Notes: a model not told the origin generated them from the letters alone. Shown: positions 51,038 through 59,375, numbered from the stretch's first letter. The stretch is 64,000 nucleotides of DNA from CAWDVH01 sp963805705 (GCA_963805705.1 CAWDVH010000001.1:1-64000), one strand, 5' to 3'. Numbers and translations: made by a program.

Positions 51038-51761
51038 GCGGCCGGGCCAGGCGGCGCGCCAGCCCGGCGTCTACCTGGCCGATCTCGGTGAGCAGCGCTT
51101 CGACGGCGACGCCGAACGCGCGCGCCAGCTCGCTGATCTCCAGTGCGCGGACAAGCGCCCCGGTGACGGCCGCGGTCACCCCCGGCGGAAGGCTGTCCAT
51201 GCCCCGCCCCTGGGCCGCAGGCAGGCCGTGGCGCAGGCAGGCCAGCGCCAGGACGTGATCCCGGACGCCGCTGATCATGTACTCGGCCTGCCAGACCCGG
51301 CCGCGGGCCAGGCTCGATCGGGCGTGCAGCGCGTAGAGCCAGCCCAGGCCCGCGAGCTGAGCCGCGTCCGGCGCCGGTGCCGGTGCCTGCCGGGCCGCGG
51401 TCCCGAACAGCAGCCGGAAGGTCGGGGCGATGGCGCCGAACTCGGCGGCCGGCGAGAACGCGATATCGACCTGCAGGGTGCTGGCCAGCAGGAAGACGCG
51501 GTAGACCGTGGCCCCGCGGGTTGTCACGTCCAGGTGGTGGACAGCGCCGTGCTCCTGGTACATCAGCTCCGTCCAGCCTGCCATCACCTGACCGAGGTCA
51601 GCCTCAGCGGCCAGGCCCAGGGCCAGGTCAATGTCCGACCAGCGGTCCTGCGCGTCCAGCGCGGCGGAGCCGGTCAGCGCGGCGCCCGTGATGCGCTCGT
51701 CCGTGCCGGCGACTGAGACGAGCCCGTCCCGCAGCCGGTCTCGCCCCTGCGGTGTGAACAC
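51009..51761 (-). CDS. nucleotidyltransferase-domain protein
   Basis: A 250-residue protein with an N-terminal Pol-beta-type nucleotidyltransferase domain: ALTGSAALDAQDRWSDIDLAL carries the GS and DxD metal motif, and VDIAFSPAAEFG may hold the third acidic residue. The helical C-terminal half (LGWLYALHARSSLARGRVWQ) resembles the substrate-binding part of aminoglycoside nucleotidyltransferase-like proteins. The substrate is unknown; resistance function would be speculation. Its last residues (SGS) lie in the 17-bp tandem duplication. Confidence 0.82.
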   Translation of the reverse strand: MFTPQGRDRLRDGLVSVAGTDERITGAALTGSAALDAQDRWSDIDLALGLAAEADLGQVMAGWTELMYQEHGAVHHLDVTTRGATVYRVFLLASTLQVDIAFSPAAEFGAIAPTFRLLFGTAARQAPAPAPDAAQLAGLGWLYALHARSSLARGRVWQAEYMISGVRDHVLALACLRHGLPAAQGRGMDSLPPGVTAAVTGALVRALEISELARAFGVAVEALLTEIGQVDAGLARRLARPLRELAGSGS

Positions 51762-51787
51762 ACCGCCAGGCTACGCAGCACTGGGTA

Positions 51788-51822
51788 GCACCTAGTGCCA
51801 CTTAGAGCCTAGAATGGCCAGC
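51788..51822 (+). promoter_or_regulatory. promoter/operator of toxin-antitoxin operon, leaderless
   Basis: A -10 box TAGAAT (51810-51815) ends seven bases before ATG 51823, so transcription would begin at or next to the start codon. GCAC-CTA-GTGC (51788-51798) is a perfect small palindrome at the -35 position, fit for autorepression by the antitoxin. Confidence 0.6.
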
Positions 51823-52092
51823 ATGACAGCACAGCCTGAGATCACCCAGCGTGACCTGCGTAACAGGTCTAAGGAGATCATGGATGCCGTCGAGAACGGC
51901 CAGGCGTTCACCGTTACTCGTGACGGCCACCGGATCGGCGAGCTGATCCCGCTGCGGCGCCGCCGGCGGTTCGTCCCCCGGCAGGAATTCGCCGCCATGT
52001 CCCGCAGCGCTCCCGCCATCGACATCGAGACCTTCCGGGCCGACCAGGAAGCAGCCTTCGACCACGACACCATCAGTTCCTATGACCGGTGA
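51823..52092 (+). CDS. Phd/YefM-type antitoxin
   Basis: An 89-residue antitoxin: ITQRDLRNRSKEIMDAVENG with FTVTRDGHRIGELIPLRR is the Phd/YefM DNA-binding dimer domain, and the C-terminal DIETFRADQEAAFDHD is the disordered toxin-neutralising tail. I start at ATG 51823 rather than 51814 because the latter lies inside the -10 box. It overlaps the toxin gene by 11 bases, which ensures coupled translation. Confidence 0.92.
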   Translation: MTAQPEITQRDLRNRSKEIMDAVENGQAFTVTRDGHRIGELIPLRRRRRFVPRQEFAAMSRSAPAIDIETFRADQEAAFDHDTISSYDR

Positions 52093-52528
52093 GCGCCACC
52101 CGCGCGGGCTGCTCGACACCAACATCATGATCCTGCGCAAATGGATCAACCCCGACGAGCTGCCGGCCGAGATGGCGATCAGCGCCGTGACCCTGGCCGA
52201 GTTGTCCGCCGGACCGCATGAGGTTCGCCGCGACGACGAGCAGAGTGACTACCACGAGCACGCAGAACGTGCCCGGCGGCTCGATGTGCTGCAGCGCGCC
52301 GAGAACGAGTTCGACCCCATCCCCTTCGATGCCGAGGCGGCCCGGATCTACGGCCGGGTCACCGCCGCGGTGATCGCCGCCGGCCGCGAGCCCCGGCGCA
52401 GGATCGCCGACCTGATGATCGCTTCCATCGCGATCGCCGAGGACCTGCCCCTGTTCACCGCCAATCCCGGTGACTTCGCCGGGCTCGAGCGCCTGCTGAT
52501 CATCGTGCCCGTCACCCGCCCGGCCTAG
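52082..52528 (+). CDS. VapC-type PIN-domain ribonuclease toxin
   Basis: A 148-residue PIN-domain RNase. The acidic metal-binding residues are Asp12 (GLLDTNIMIL), Glu40 (AVTLAELSAG), Asp110 (RRRIADLMIASIA) and Asp131 (LFTANPGDFAGL). Such toxins cut tRNA or rRNA and are held inactive by the antitoxin encoded upstream. All key residues are present, so the module looks functional. Confidence 0.94.
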   Translation: MTGERHPRGLLDTNIMILRKWINPDELPAEMAISAVTLAELSAGPHEVRRDDEQSDYHEHAERARRLDVLQRAENEFDPIPFDAEAARIYGRVTAAVIAAGREPRRRIADLMIASIAIAEDLPLFTANPGDFAGLERLLIIVPVTRPA

Positions 52529-52671
52529 CTCGGCAGCGGGCGGTACGCGCGCAGGAAAGGCGCGGACGCCGGTGATGAACCGGTCCTCTCGGCATCGCTG
52601 ACCGGGATGACGCCGAACAGTGACCGGTTGCCGATCTGGCCGGAGGTCAGCGCGGCAGATGACTGGCCGCC

Positions 52672-54186
52672 CTAGTCGTCGGGGGTCTCGATCGTGACCG
52701 TCTCGCCGCCGGGGCTCACGGTGAGCGTGCTGGCGAAGCTCCGCGGGCCGGAGCCGACCGTCATCACGGTGATCGTGATGCTGTCGCCGGCCCCGAGCGA
52801 GCCGCTGGACGGGCTCACGCTCAGGCCCGGCACGCTGGTGATCGAGAACGAGGTGACCGGACCGCCGTCCGCGGTCAGGGTAAAGGTGCCGCTTTCCTCG
52901 CCGCCGTTGGGCGCCTGCAATTCCAGGGTTTCCGGCGCGGCGGCTAGCGTTCCTGGTGACGGCGGGGGCGGTGAGGCGGGCGGCGGGGGCGAGACCGGCC
53001 GCGGGGACGGGGATCGCGACCGCGTCGGCGTCGGCGTCGGCGTCCTTGTCGCGGGGGCGGTGGATGCCGGCGTCAGGGTCACGGACGGGGTCGGCGCCGG
53101 GGTGGCCGGCGACGCGCCGGCCCGAGACCTGGCCGGTGCCGGGAAAACGCCGCCCGGCACCGGAGCCGGCGATGCCGCCGCGGGCGAGGTCAGCGACACA
53201 TGCGCCGCCGCGTCGAGCGCCCCGGTGTCATGCCGCAGGATCGCCGCGGCCGCGATGCCCCCGCCTGCGATGAGGAGCAGCAGGGCGGCAGCGTAGGCGA
53301 TCGTCCGCGCTCTCGTCCGGCCGTGCCCGGCCGCTCTGACCGCCACCGGGAAGCCCGCCACGCCGAACGGCTCCGCGCGCCGCGCCACGGACTCGCGGTA
53401 GCGCCGCGCATCCGGCGTGAAGTCCGCCACCAGCCCCAGTACCTGCCGGCGCAGGCCCGGCGGCAGCAGCACGACCGGCATGGCGCTCAGCAGCATCGCC
53501 GGGCTCAGTTCCCGGCGCTTGCGCTCGCCGCAGACCTCGCAGTGCTCGATGTGCCGGCTCACGCGCTTGCGCAGCAGCACGGTCAGCCGGCCGTTCCAGC
53601 CGGCCAGCATCGCGGCCAGTTCCTGGCAGTAATCCCGGCCGGTCCTGGCGACCAGCAGCGCGCCGAGTGACCGCTCCAGCTGGCCGCGGGCCCGTGACGC
53701 CAGCGCATGCGCCTGGTTCAGCGGAATCTGCAGCGCGTCGGCCAGGTCCGCGCCCTCCAGCTCGTGCCGCAGGCTGAGCTCGATGACCTCGCGCTCGCCC
53801 GGATTCAGCCCGGCGAGCGCGGCGCGCACGAGATCCTGCAGCTCACCGCGCTCCGCGCCGGTGACGACGTCGGCCGATGAATCGGTCATCTCGCCAGCCT
53901 CGTCCAGGTCCGCCATCCTGGCCCTGGCGCGGAGCCTGCGGAAGCACTCGTTGCGGGCGACCGCGTACAGCCACGGCCGGAGCCGGTCCGGGTCGCGCAG
54001 GCCATCCAGCTTGGCGGCGGCGATGAGGAAGGTGTCCTGGACCGCGTCCGCCGCGTCCGCGGGCTCGGCCAGCAGCGAGCGGCAGTATGCGTGCAGGGCC
54101 GCGGCGTAGCGGTCGTAGGCGGCGGCGAGCCCGGCCAGGTCGCCGGCGACGATCGCCGCGACGATGTCGCGGTCACGCATGGGCAC
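52672..54186 (-). CDS. ECF sigma factor fused to zinc-finger, transmembrane helix and extracytoplasmic beta domain
   Basis: A 504-residue fusion. Sigma region 2 (about 18-88: DAADAVQDTFLIAAAKLDGL, LRPWLYAVARNECFRRLRAR) and region 4 (about 115-172: LNPGEREVIELSLRHELEG) form a complete ECF factor. Then comes a zinc-binding anti-sigma-like motif H212-x3-C216-x2-C219 (HIEHCEVCGERKR), one membrane helix (about 295-317), a Pro/Ser/Thr-rich stalk and a 90-residue outer domain with the pattern GLSVSPSSGSLGAGDSITI, like BACON or Ig-like modules. Sigma and anti-sigma functions are usually separate proteins. The factor is therefore tethered to the membrane and would need proteolysis or a conformational change to act. 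No separate anti-sigma gene is adjacent. Confidence 0.88.
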   Translation of the reverse strand: MPMRDRDIVAAIVAGDLAGLAAAYDRYAAALHAYCRSLLAEPADAADAVQDTFLIAAAKLDGLRDPDRLRPWLYAVARNECFRRLRARARMADLDEAGEMTDSSADVVTGAERGELQDLVRAALAGLNPGEREVIELSLRHELEGADLADALQIPLNQAHALASRARGQLERSLGALLVARTGRDYCQELAAMLAGWNGRLTVLLRKRVSRHIEHCEVCGERKRRELSPAMLLSAMPVVLLPPGLRRQVLGLVADFTPDARRYRESVARRAEPFGVAGFPVAVRAAGHGRTRARTIAYAAALLLLIAGGGIAAAAILRHDTGALDAAAHVSLTSPAAASPAPVPGGVFPAPARSRAGASPATPAPTPSVTLTPASTAPATRTPTPTPTRSRSPSPRPVSPPPPASPPPPSPGTLAAAPETLELQAPNGGEESGTFTLTADGGPVTSFSITSVPGLSVSPSSGSLGAGDSITITVMTVGSGPRSFASTLTVSPGGETVTIETPDD

Positions 54187-54588
54187 ACGCTAGGGGGCAA
54201 GGAGTTCTCCGCAATAGTCCGCTCGGCAACAATTCGGCCAATCCTGCGGCTCACGTCGGCCCGGAAGACCTGACCAGCCGAAACGATCACTTCGTTGGTT
54301 AGGGCCAGCCGCCGCCCGGCCGCCCGCCGGCCTGAAGCTGATGCTGTCGTCGTTACAGCGGTAGGAGCCCGGCGGGCCGCGCCGGCCAACGACTTTCGCC
54401 GGCCAATCCCGCCGGCGGCCGCGCCCGGCGGCCAAGCCGGGGAGCCCGGCGGCAAGTAGCTACGAGTTACCCCCCTCACCCGCGGTGGGTGATGCCGACC
54501 GTCGGCTGCCGGTGAATGCTGTCCTTGCCTGGGACAGCCAGCGTAGCCAGGTGTCTAATGACAATCCCTTTTACTGCAAGGAGAAGAG
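54187..54588. other. intergenic region between sigma-factor fusion and SHOCT gene
   Basis: No gene supported. It must hold the divergent promoters of both flanking genes and contains the first TCACCC-N5-GGGTGA dyad. A minus-strand frame here gives a plausible-looking 40-residue peptide (NEVIVSAGQVFRADVSRRIG) but lacks a start signal. Confidence 0.5.
54476..54492. promoter_or_regulatory. dyad TCACCC-N5-GGGTGA, copy 1 (exact)
   Basis: Spacer GCGGT. It ends 96 bases before the start of the SHOCT/PLD_N gene. Confidence 0.6.
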
Positions 54589-55002
54589 ATGCCACTGGCC
54601 GCCTCATCTTTGTCGTCTTATCCACTCCTGAACATTTTCTGGACGATGTTCGAGTTCTTCCTATGGGTGATCTGGATCTGGATCCTCATCATGGTGTTCC
54701 TCGACATCTTCCGCAGCCACGACCTGTCCGGCGTGGCCAAGGCCCTGTGGTTCATATTCGTGCTGTTCATCCCGCTGATCGGGGTACTGGTGTACCTGAT
54801 CGCCCGCGGCGGCTCGATGCATGAGCGGGCCGTGCGGCAGGCTCAGCGCCAGGACGATGAGTTCCGCAGCTACGTCCAGCAAGCCGCATCGGACGCACCA
54901 CCGAGCACGGCCGACCAGCTCTCGAAACTGGCTGACCTGCGCGACCGGGGTGTCATAACGGCCGATGAGTTCGAGGCCCAGAAGGCCAAAGTCCTCGCCT
55001 GA
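54589..55002 (+). CDS. two-TM protein with PLDc_N and SHOCT domains
   Basis: A 137-residue membrane protein: two helices (about residues 15-40 and 51-72, with FLWVIWIWILIMVFLDIF and the PLDc_N-like pattern LWFIFVLFIPLIGVLVYLIA) followed by a charged region and a C-terminal SHOCT motif (TADQLSKLADLRDRGVITAD then EFEAQKAKVLA). SHOCT modules are short oligomerisation helices common in actinobacterial membrane proteins. AAGGAGAAGAG precedes the ATG. A copy of the dyad lies upstream. Probably a membrane-stress protein; no enzymatic role visible. Confidence 0.88.
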   Translation: MPLAASSLSSYPLLNIFWTMFEFFLWVIWIWILIMVFLDIFRSHDLSGVAKALWFIFVLFIPLIGVLVYLIARGGSMHERAVRQAQRQDDEFRSYVQQAASDAPPSTADQLSKLADLRDRGVITADEFEAQKAKVLA

Positions 55003-55012
55003 GCCGCAAGCG

Positions 55013-55029
55013 TCACCCGGCGAGGATGA
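55013..55029. promoter_or_regulatory. dyad TCACCC-N5-GGATGA, copy 2 (one mismatch)
   Basis: Spacer GGCGA. It ends 63 bases before the start of the small membrane protein gene at 55093. Confidence 0.5.
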
Positions 55030-55092
55030 TGCCGGGGGACTACCGAGCGGCCATAGTGACGACAAAATGGGCCAGATGACGAGGACGGTGCC

Positions 55093-55371
55093 ATGACGAA
55101 CGGTGAGGTAGGCGGTAACAGGCTGCAGGTCCGAAAAGGTCCCCTGATTACCGGTGCGACGCTCGGCGCGGTCGGCGGCGCGTTCATACTGGCGGGCCTG
55201 GTCGTCGGCGGCGCGCACCTGCTCATGGCTACTCGGCAGTGGATTCAGGAAATGGAGACGCCGCCCAGCGAGCTGGCCAGGGTGAAATGGGCCCAGGCCA
55301 AGACCGCGGCCCAGGCCGGTGCCTCGGCCTGGAAGGACGGCACCGCGGCCAGTAACGCGCCTGTCTCCTAG
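55093..55371 (+). CDS. small single-pass membrane protein
   Basis: A 92-residue protein with one glycine-rich membrane helix (ITGATLGAVGGAFILAGLVV) followed by a helical, Ala/Lys-rich cytoplasmic or periplasmic tail (ARVKWAQAKTAAQAGASAW). I do not recognise a family. GAGGA lies nine bases before the ATG. It is framed by a dyad copy upstream and a strong hairpin terminator downstream, so it looks like its own transcription unit. Confidence 0.75.
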   Translation: MTNGEVGGNRLQVRKGPLITGATLGAVGGAFILAGLVVGGAHLLMATRQWIQEMETPPSELARVKWAQAKTAAQAGASAWKDGTAASNAPVS

Positions 55372-55453
55372 CCGCCGGCGCGGCCCGCGTCATGTCCGGT
55401 CGCTGGCTCCCTGGCCTTCAGGACGGTCACTTCAGGTAACAGGTTTCTTGCAT

Positions 55454-55492
55454 CGCCCCAGCGGCCGCGTTCATCCTGCGGCCGCTGGGGCG
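55454..55492 (+). terminator. 15-bp perfect hairpin
   Basis: CGCCCCAGCGGCCGC and its exact reverse complement enclose a nine-base loop (GTTCATCCT). It lies 80 bases after the small membrane protein gene and before the channel gene, as an intrinsic terminator without U-tract. Confidence 0.7.
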
Positions 55493-55515
55493 CGCGCAGG
55501 GCCAGATGGAGGGCC

Positions 55516-56364
55516 ATGACGCGGGCATCGCTTCCCCGGCGGCCGGCGGGACGCGGCGGCCAGGCCGTACTGCCCGGCACCGGGGCGCCGGGCGCCGGGC
55601 GGTACGGCCTGCTGCTGGCCGTTCTGATCCTGACCTACCTGCTGTCCGCGTTCAGCTTCAGCACACTCGCCGAGGACCTCCAGATCGCGCTCTTCCTGGG
55701 GGTACTGCTGCTCGCGCTCCGGACGGCGCAGGTCACACGCCGGACCGCGCTGGTGATCGCCGTCGTGGCGCTGGCCGGCTCCGCCGCGGCCGCGGCGGCC
55801 GCGCTGACCCGGACCTCGGCCGGCGACGGCGCGGCGGACCTGTGGAAAGGGCTGGTCCTGCTCCTGACCGCGGTCCTCATCGTCCGCCGCGTCCTGGCCC
55901 GGCCCACGGTCACCGTGCAGAGCATCTACGGCGCGCTCAGCGCATATCTGATCATCGGCCTGATGTTCGCCGCTTTCTACGGGGCGATCTACCACCTGGG
56001 CGGGGAATCCTTCTTCGTCCAGCAGCCGCCGTCCGACAACAACACCCAGAACTTCCAGTACTTCAGCTTCACCACGCTGACCACCCTCGGCTACGGGGAC
56101 TTTACCGCCGCCAGCGACGGCGGCCGGGCCGTCGCGGTCATGGAGGCGCTCACCGGCCAGGTGTTCCTGGCCACCCTGGTGGCCCGCCTCGTCGCCGCCT
56201 TCCGGGCGCCCGCCGAGCGAGCCCGCCCGGCCGCCAGCGGGCGCCGGCCGCGCAGCACCGCCGGCCGCGGCGCCGAGATGTCGTACCGCAGGAAACGAAC
56301 TGCGGCCCTCAGGGCCAGGTCAGCTGCCCCCCGTGATCCGCCGCCGGTGCGCAGGTCAGGCTGA
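55516..56364 (+). CDS. potassium channel family protein
   Basis: A 282-residue ion channel. Several N-terminal helices (about residues 31-95 and 110-125) precede the pore module: outer helix SIYGALSAYLIIGLMFAAFY, pore helix NFQYFSFTTL and selectivity filter TTLGYGDF (189-196), then inner helix AVAVMEALTGQVFLATLVAR. The TxGYGD filter means potassium selectivity. The C-terminal 65 residues are Arg/Pro-rich and lack an RCK domain. GGAGGG lies only two bases before ATG 55516, unusually close. Confidence 0.92.
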   Translation: MTRASLPRRPAGRGGQAVLPGTGAPGAGRYGLLLAVLILTYLLSAFSFSTLAEDLQIALFLGVLLLALRTAQVTRRTALVIAVVALAGSAAAAAAALTRTSAGDGAADLWKGLVLLLTAVLIVRRVLARPTVTVQSIYGALSAYLIIGLMFAAFYGAIYHLGGESFFVQQPPSDNNTQNFQYFSFTTLTTLGYGDFTAASDGGRAVAVMEALTGQVFLATLVARLVAAFRAPAERARPAASGRRPRSTAGRGAEMSYRRKRTAALRARSAAPRDPPPVRRSG

Positions 56365-56376
56365 CGGCCCGGCCGA

Positions 56377-56393
56377 TCACCCCGATGGGGTGA
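56377..56393. promoter_or_regulatory. dyad TCACCC-N5-GGGTGA, copy 3 (exact)
   Basis: Spacer CGATG; extended by GA and CG at the sides. It lies 13 bases after the channel stop and ends 123 bases before the DUF6325 gene. Confidence 0.6.
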
Positions 56394-56516
56394 CGCGCGC
56401 GGGGGCCCTCCGGGCGGATCCTTCCTGAGTAGGGGGCCCGGACTAGGCCGCATCGGATGACATCGGCACCCGGCCGCCCCGACAGGCCAGCCGATTAAGT
56501 GAAAGAGGCAACGACA

Positions 56517-57068
56517 ATGGCAATTGGGCCCGTACAGCTCCTGGTGCTCGGATTCAGCCAGCCCGACTTCCACGGTGAGATCATCGCCGAGCTGGAGCGG
56601 CTGCGCGAAAGCAACACGGTGCGCGTGATCGACTCGCTCGTGGTCTACAAGGACGCCGAGGGCGAGCTGGAGGTGGAGCACCTCAGCAACCTGTCCGAGC
56701 AGGAGGCCATCGAGCTAGGCAGCAAGATCGGCGCCCTGATCGGGCTGGGCATCGACGGCGAGGAGGGCATGGAGGCCGGCGCTATCGCCGGCGCCGAGGA
56801 GGCCGTCGCCGACGGCGGCGTGCACGTGTTCACCGAGGAGGAGGGCTGGGACATCCTGGAGGACATCCCGAACGGCACCGCCGCGGCCCTGGTCCTGCTG
56901 GAGCACCACTGGGCGGTGCCGCTGCGCGACGCGATCGCCCGGGCCGGCGGCTTCCGCATCAGCGACGGCTTCATCAGCCCGCTCGACCTCATCGAGATCG
57001 GCCTGATCTCAGCGGAGGAAGCCGCGGAGCTGCACGAGATGGAAACAGCGTCCGCAGCCGGGAAGTAA
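56517..57068 (+). CDS. DUF6325 family protein
   Basis: A 183-residue acidic protein. It starts with a ferredoxin-like pattern GPVQLLVLGFSQPDFHGEII and has the family segments ALIGLGIDGEEGMEAGAIAG and PNGTAAALVLLEHHWAVPLR. Proteins of this type (DUF6325, related to DUF1269) are abundant in actinobacteria and often found near stress genes; function unknown. GAAAGAGG upstream sets ATG 56517; the frame is open to GTG 56499. An exact dyad copy lies upstream. Confidence 0.88.
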   Translation: MAIGPVQLLVLGFSQPDFHGEIIAELERLRESNTVRVIDSLVVYKDAEGELEVEHLSNLSEQEAIELGSKIGALIGLGIDGEEGMEAGAIAGAEEAVADGGVHVFTEEEGWDILEDIPNGTAAALVLLEHHWAVPLRDAIARAGGFRISDGFISPLDLIEIGLISAEEAAELHEMETASAAGK

Positions 57069-57135
57069 CCGCTGGCCGGCACCGCTGGCCAGCCGTCGTC
57101 AACCACTCAGCCAGCACACGACCTGGAGGCCTGAA

Positions 57136-57204
57136 ATGATCGGATGCCGCAGAGTAGCCCGCCGCACAGGACGGCGAACGGCCCGCCGGGTTTCGCGCAG
57201 GTAA
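57136..57204 (+). CDS. 22-residue arginine-rich small protein
   Basis: ATG 57136 has a textbook ribosome binding site GGAGG (57125-57129) six bases upstream and encodes 22 residues before TAA at 57202. Twelve of them are arginine, in the pattern RRVARRTGRRTARRVSRR. I recall longer actinobacterial small proteins with RRxARRTxRRTxRR starts near SHOCT and DUF6325 genes; this would be a short or truncated member. It is probably translated with the DUF6325 gene 67 bases upstream. Nucleic-acid or membrane binding is possible. Confidence 0.5.
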   Translation: MIGCRRVARRTGRRTARRVSRR

Positions 57205-57219
57205 GCACGCGGGGAACTC

Positions 57220-58650
57220 TTACGAGTCAGATGCCTGTCCGGGGGACCGGGTGGGCGGGACAGGCGCCTGCGCGGTAGCGGGCGCCTGTTCGGCGTGCGC
57301 GGCAGCGGGCGCCTGTCCCGCGCAGGGCGCCTGCTCGGTGCCGGACGGTGCATCCGCGGCCGGGATCTCGGGTGGCGTCAGCCTCGCCGAGGCCACGTAG
57401 GCCACGACGGTCGCCACGATGACCAGTGGTATGACCGCGAGGCCGTCTGAGGCCAGCAGCAGGGTGGCCAGCAAGACGGAGGTCATCGGGAGCCTCAGCA
57501 TGACCGCGCACATCGCGCCGATGCCCATGGCCACGCCGGGGACGAGCGGCAGCCCCGGCAGGTGCGACAGTGCCATTCCGCCCGCCGCCCCGATGAACAT
57601 GGACGGGAAGACCGGCCCGCCGCGGAAGCCGCTCAGCGACGTGCTGTAGGCGAGTGCCTTGCAGGCCATCAGCAGCAGCAGCGCGGCGACGGTATAGCTG
57701 GCGCTGTGGGTGATGAGCGGGCCGAGCGCGCTCTGCCCGGAGAACAGTACCTCGGAGGAGCTCTTGCCCGTGCCCGCGGCGAACGCGATCGCGAGCCCGG
57801 CGATGGCCAGGCCGGCCAGCGGCGTGATCAGCAGCATCCGCCGCTCGACATGCGGGCGCAGGAAGAGAGCCAGCCACCGGATGGCGGAGCCGAGCAGGGC
57901 GGCCGCCAGCCCGATGACCACCGCCCACCCGATCTCGGCCAGGTCCGGCGTGCCCACGTGCGGAAGACCGGGAATGGCCAGCGAGAACGTGCCGAGCCCG
58001 GTCCAGGCGTCCAGGCCGACAAACACCAGCGAGCCGACGCCGGCGGCCAGCAGGCCGGGCACCAGGACGAGCTCCAGCATGGCCCCGCCCAGCCCCGAGG
58101 CCTCCATCAGCAGGAAGGCCCCCAGCAGCGGGGAGCCCAGCAGCGCGCTGATGGCGGCGAAGCTTCCCGCCGCGGCCACCACCGCGCTGGTCCTGGCGGG
58201 AGCGTCCCGCTTGACCAGTCGGACGGCAATGACGCCCAGGCCCCCGCCGATGGCGATCAGCGGAGCCTCGGGTCCGAGCACCACGCCCAGGCTCAGGGTG
58301 GCCAGCGCGGCCAGGACAATGCCGGGAAGCTCGGCCGGCGCGGAGGGCCCCGCGCCGACCTTGAAGCCGTCGGCGGGCGAGTGCCCCCCGGTGCCCGGCA
58401 GGTAGCGGATGGTCAGGCTGACCAGTATGCCGGCCAGGATCAGCGGCGGGATCGGCCACCACAGCGGCTCCGAGTGGAAGCCCAGCCCGCTGGGCAGGCT
58501 CGTGAAGATCCACCCCTGCAGCCGGTCGACCAGCGCGAGGAAGAAGTAGGCGGCCGCCGAGATGGGCACGCCGATGATCGCGGCCAGTACCAGCAGCCCC
58601 AGGTAACTGCGGGACCGCAGGAGGGCAAGAGGATCGGGGGGCATCGTCAC
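57220..58650 (-). CDS. ClC-type chloride channel/transporter
   Basis: A 476-residue ClC-family protein with the usual 10-12 helices. Signature regions: GPEAPLIAIGGGLGV (126-140), the counterpart of the GREGP filter with the gating Glu128; and SGFRGGPVFPSMFIGAAGGM, the counterpart of the GxFxP filter. The C-terminal tail is Ala/Pro/Gln-rich repeats (AEQAPATAQAPVP) and lacks CBS domains. GTG 58650 is chosen since AAGGAG lies six bases upstream; ATG 58644 is an alternative. It follows the GAP-family gene in the same direction. Confidence 0.9.
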   Translation of the reverse strand: MTMPPDPLALLRSRSYLGLLVLAAIIGVPISAAAYFFLALVDRLQGWIFTSLPSGLGFHSEPLWWPIPPLILAGILVSLTIRYLPGTGGHSPADGFKVGAGPSAPAELPGIVLAALATLSLGVVLGPEAPLIAIGGGLGVIAVRLVKRDAPARTSAVVAAAGSFAAISALLGSPLLGAFLLMEASGLGGAMLELVLVPGLLAAGVGSLVFVGLDAWTGLGTFSLAIPGLPHVGTPDLAEIGWAVVIGLAAALLGSAIRWLALFLRPHVERRMLLITPLAGLAIAGLAIAFAAGTGKSSSEVLFSGQSALGPLITHSASYTVAALLLLMACKALAYSTSLSGFRGGPVFPSMFIGAAGGMALSHLPGLPLVPGVAMGIGAMCAVMLRLPMTSVLLATLLLASDGLAVIPLVIVATVVAYVASARLTPPEIPAADAPSGTEQAPCAGQAPAAAHAEQAPATAQAPVPPTRSPGQASDS

Positions 58651-58662
58651 CGGAGTCTCCTT

Positions 58663-58688
58663 AGTGATCGGCTCAAGTGATCGGCTCA
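58663..58688. repeat. 13-bp perfect tandem repeat before ClC gene
   Basis: AGTGATCGGCTCA is repeated head to tail, 12 bases upstream of the GTG start of the ClC gene. Confidence 0.85.
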
Positions 58689-58730
58689 GGTCAGGATGTC
58701 CGGGACTGGCCGAGCAGGGATCGGCATCGG

Positions 58731-59375
58731 CTACTGGACGAGCAGGTAAATGCTCTTGCCCGCCAGCCAGAAGCCGAGCAGCAGGGAGAGGATAACGATC
58801 ACCTGGTCCCGGTGGGTATCCAGCCAGTTCCGCAGCGCCTGCAGCCGGGCCGTGGCCGCGGCGGGGGCGAAGGTGGCGTAGAGCTCCAGGTACAGGAAGC
58901 TGGAGGTGGCCAGCAGGCAGAAAAGCACCAGCGCCAGGTAGTCCCCGACGGTGGCGAGCTTGGCCTGGGTGACCGTCGCGGCGCCCGCCGCGACCAGCGC
59001 CCAGGGCTGGAGGAAGGCGGCCAGCCCGGCGGCGCTCCACAGCGACAGCCGGTCCAGCCTGGCCATCCAGGCCGGCGGCTTGCGGGTACGGCCCCGGCGG
59101 CGCCACTGACGCACGGCGAACAGGATCAGCAGGAGGCCCAGGGCCAGCTTGACGGCCAGGGCCGCGACGGACGGGGCGGTACTGGGCTGGGGCGGATTAC
59201 CCCCGGTCGTCAGCACCACCGCCGCGATCACGACGACCAGGCAGGCCAGCCAGCCCAGGAGAAAGGCCAGGCCCTTCCTGGTGCCCTTCTCGGCACTCAG
59301 GATCAGGATGAAGGCCGTGATCGGAAATGGCTCGAGGGCGATCGCGAGCCCGATGAGCACCAGGTCAAGTACCAT
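58731..59375 (-). CDS. GAP family protein (Sap/GPL-addressing type)
   Basis: A 214-residue protein with six predicted membrane helices: VLDLVLIGLAIALEPFPITA, FLLGWLACLVVVIAAVVL, ALAVKLALGLLLILFAV and a C-terminal VIVILSLLLGFWLAGKSIYL. It matches the GAP (Sap) family, whose mycobacterial members move glycolipids or sulfolipids across the membrane. A paralog lies at 62750-63490. It is probably cotranscribed with the fragment upstream (36 bases) and ClC downstream (80 bases). Confidence 0.85.
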   Translation of the reverse strand: MVLDLVLIGLAIALEPFPITAFILILSAEKGTRKGLAFLLGWLACLVVVIAAVVLTTGGNPPQPSTAPSVAALAVKLALGLLLILFAVRQWRRRGRTRKPPAWMARLDRLSLWSAAGLAAFLQPWALVAAGAATVTQAKLATVGDYLALVLFCLLATSSFLYLELYATFAPAAATARLQALRNWLDTHRDQVIVILSLLLGFWLAGKSIYLLVQ

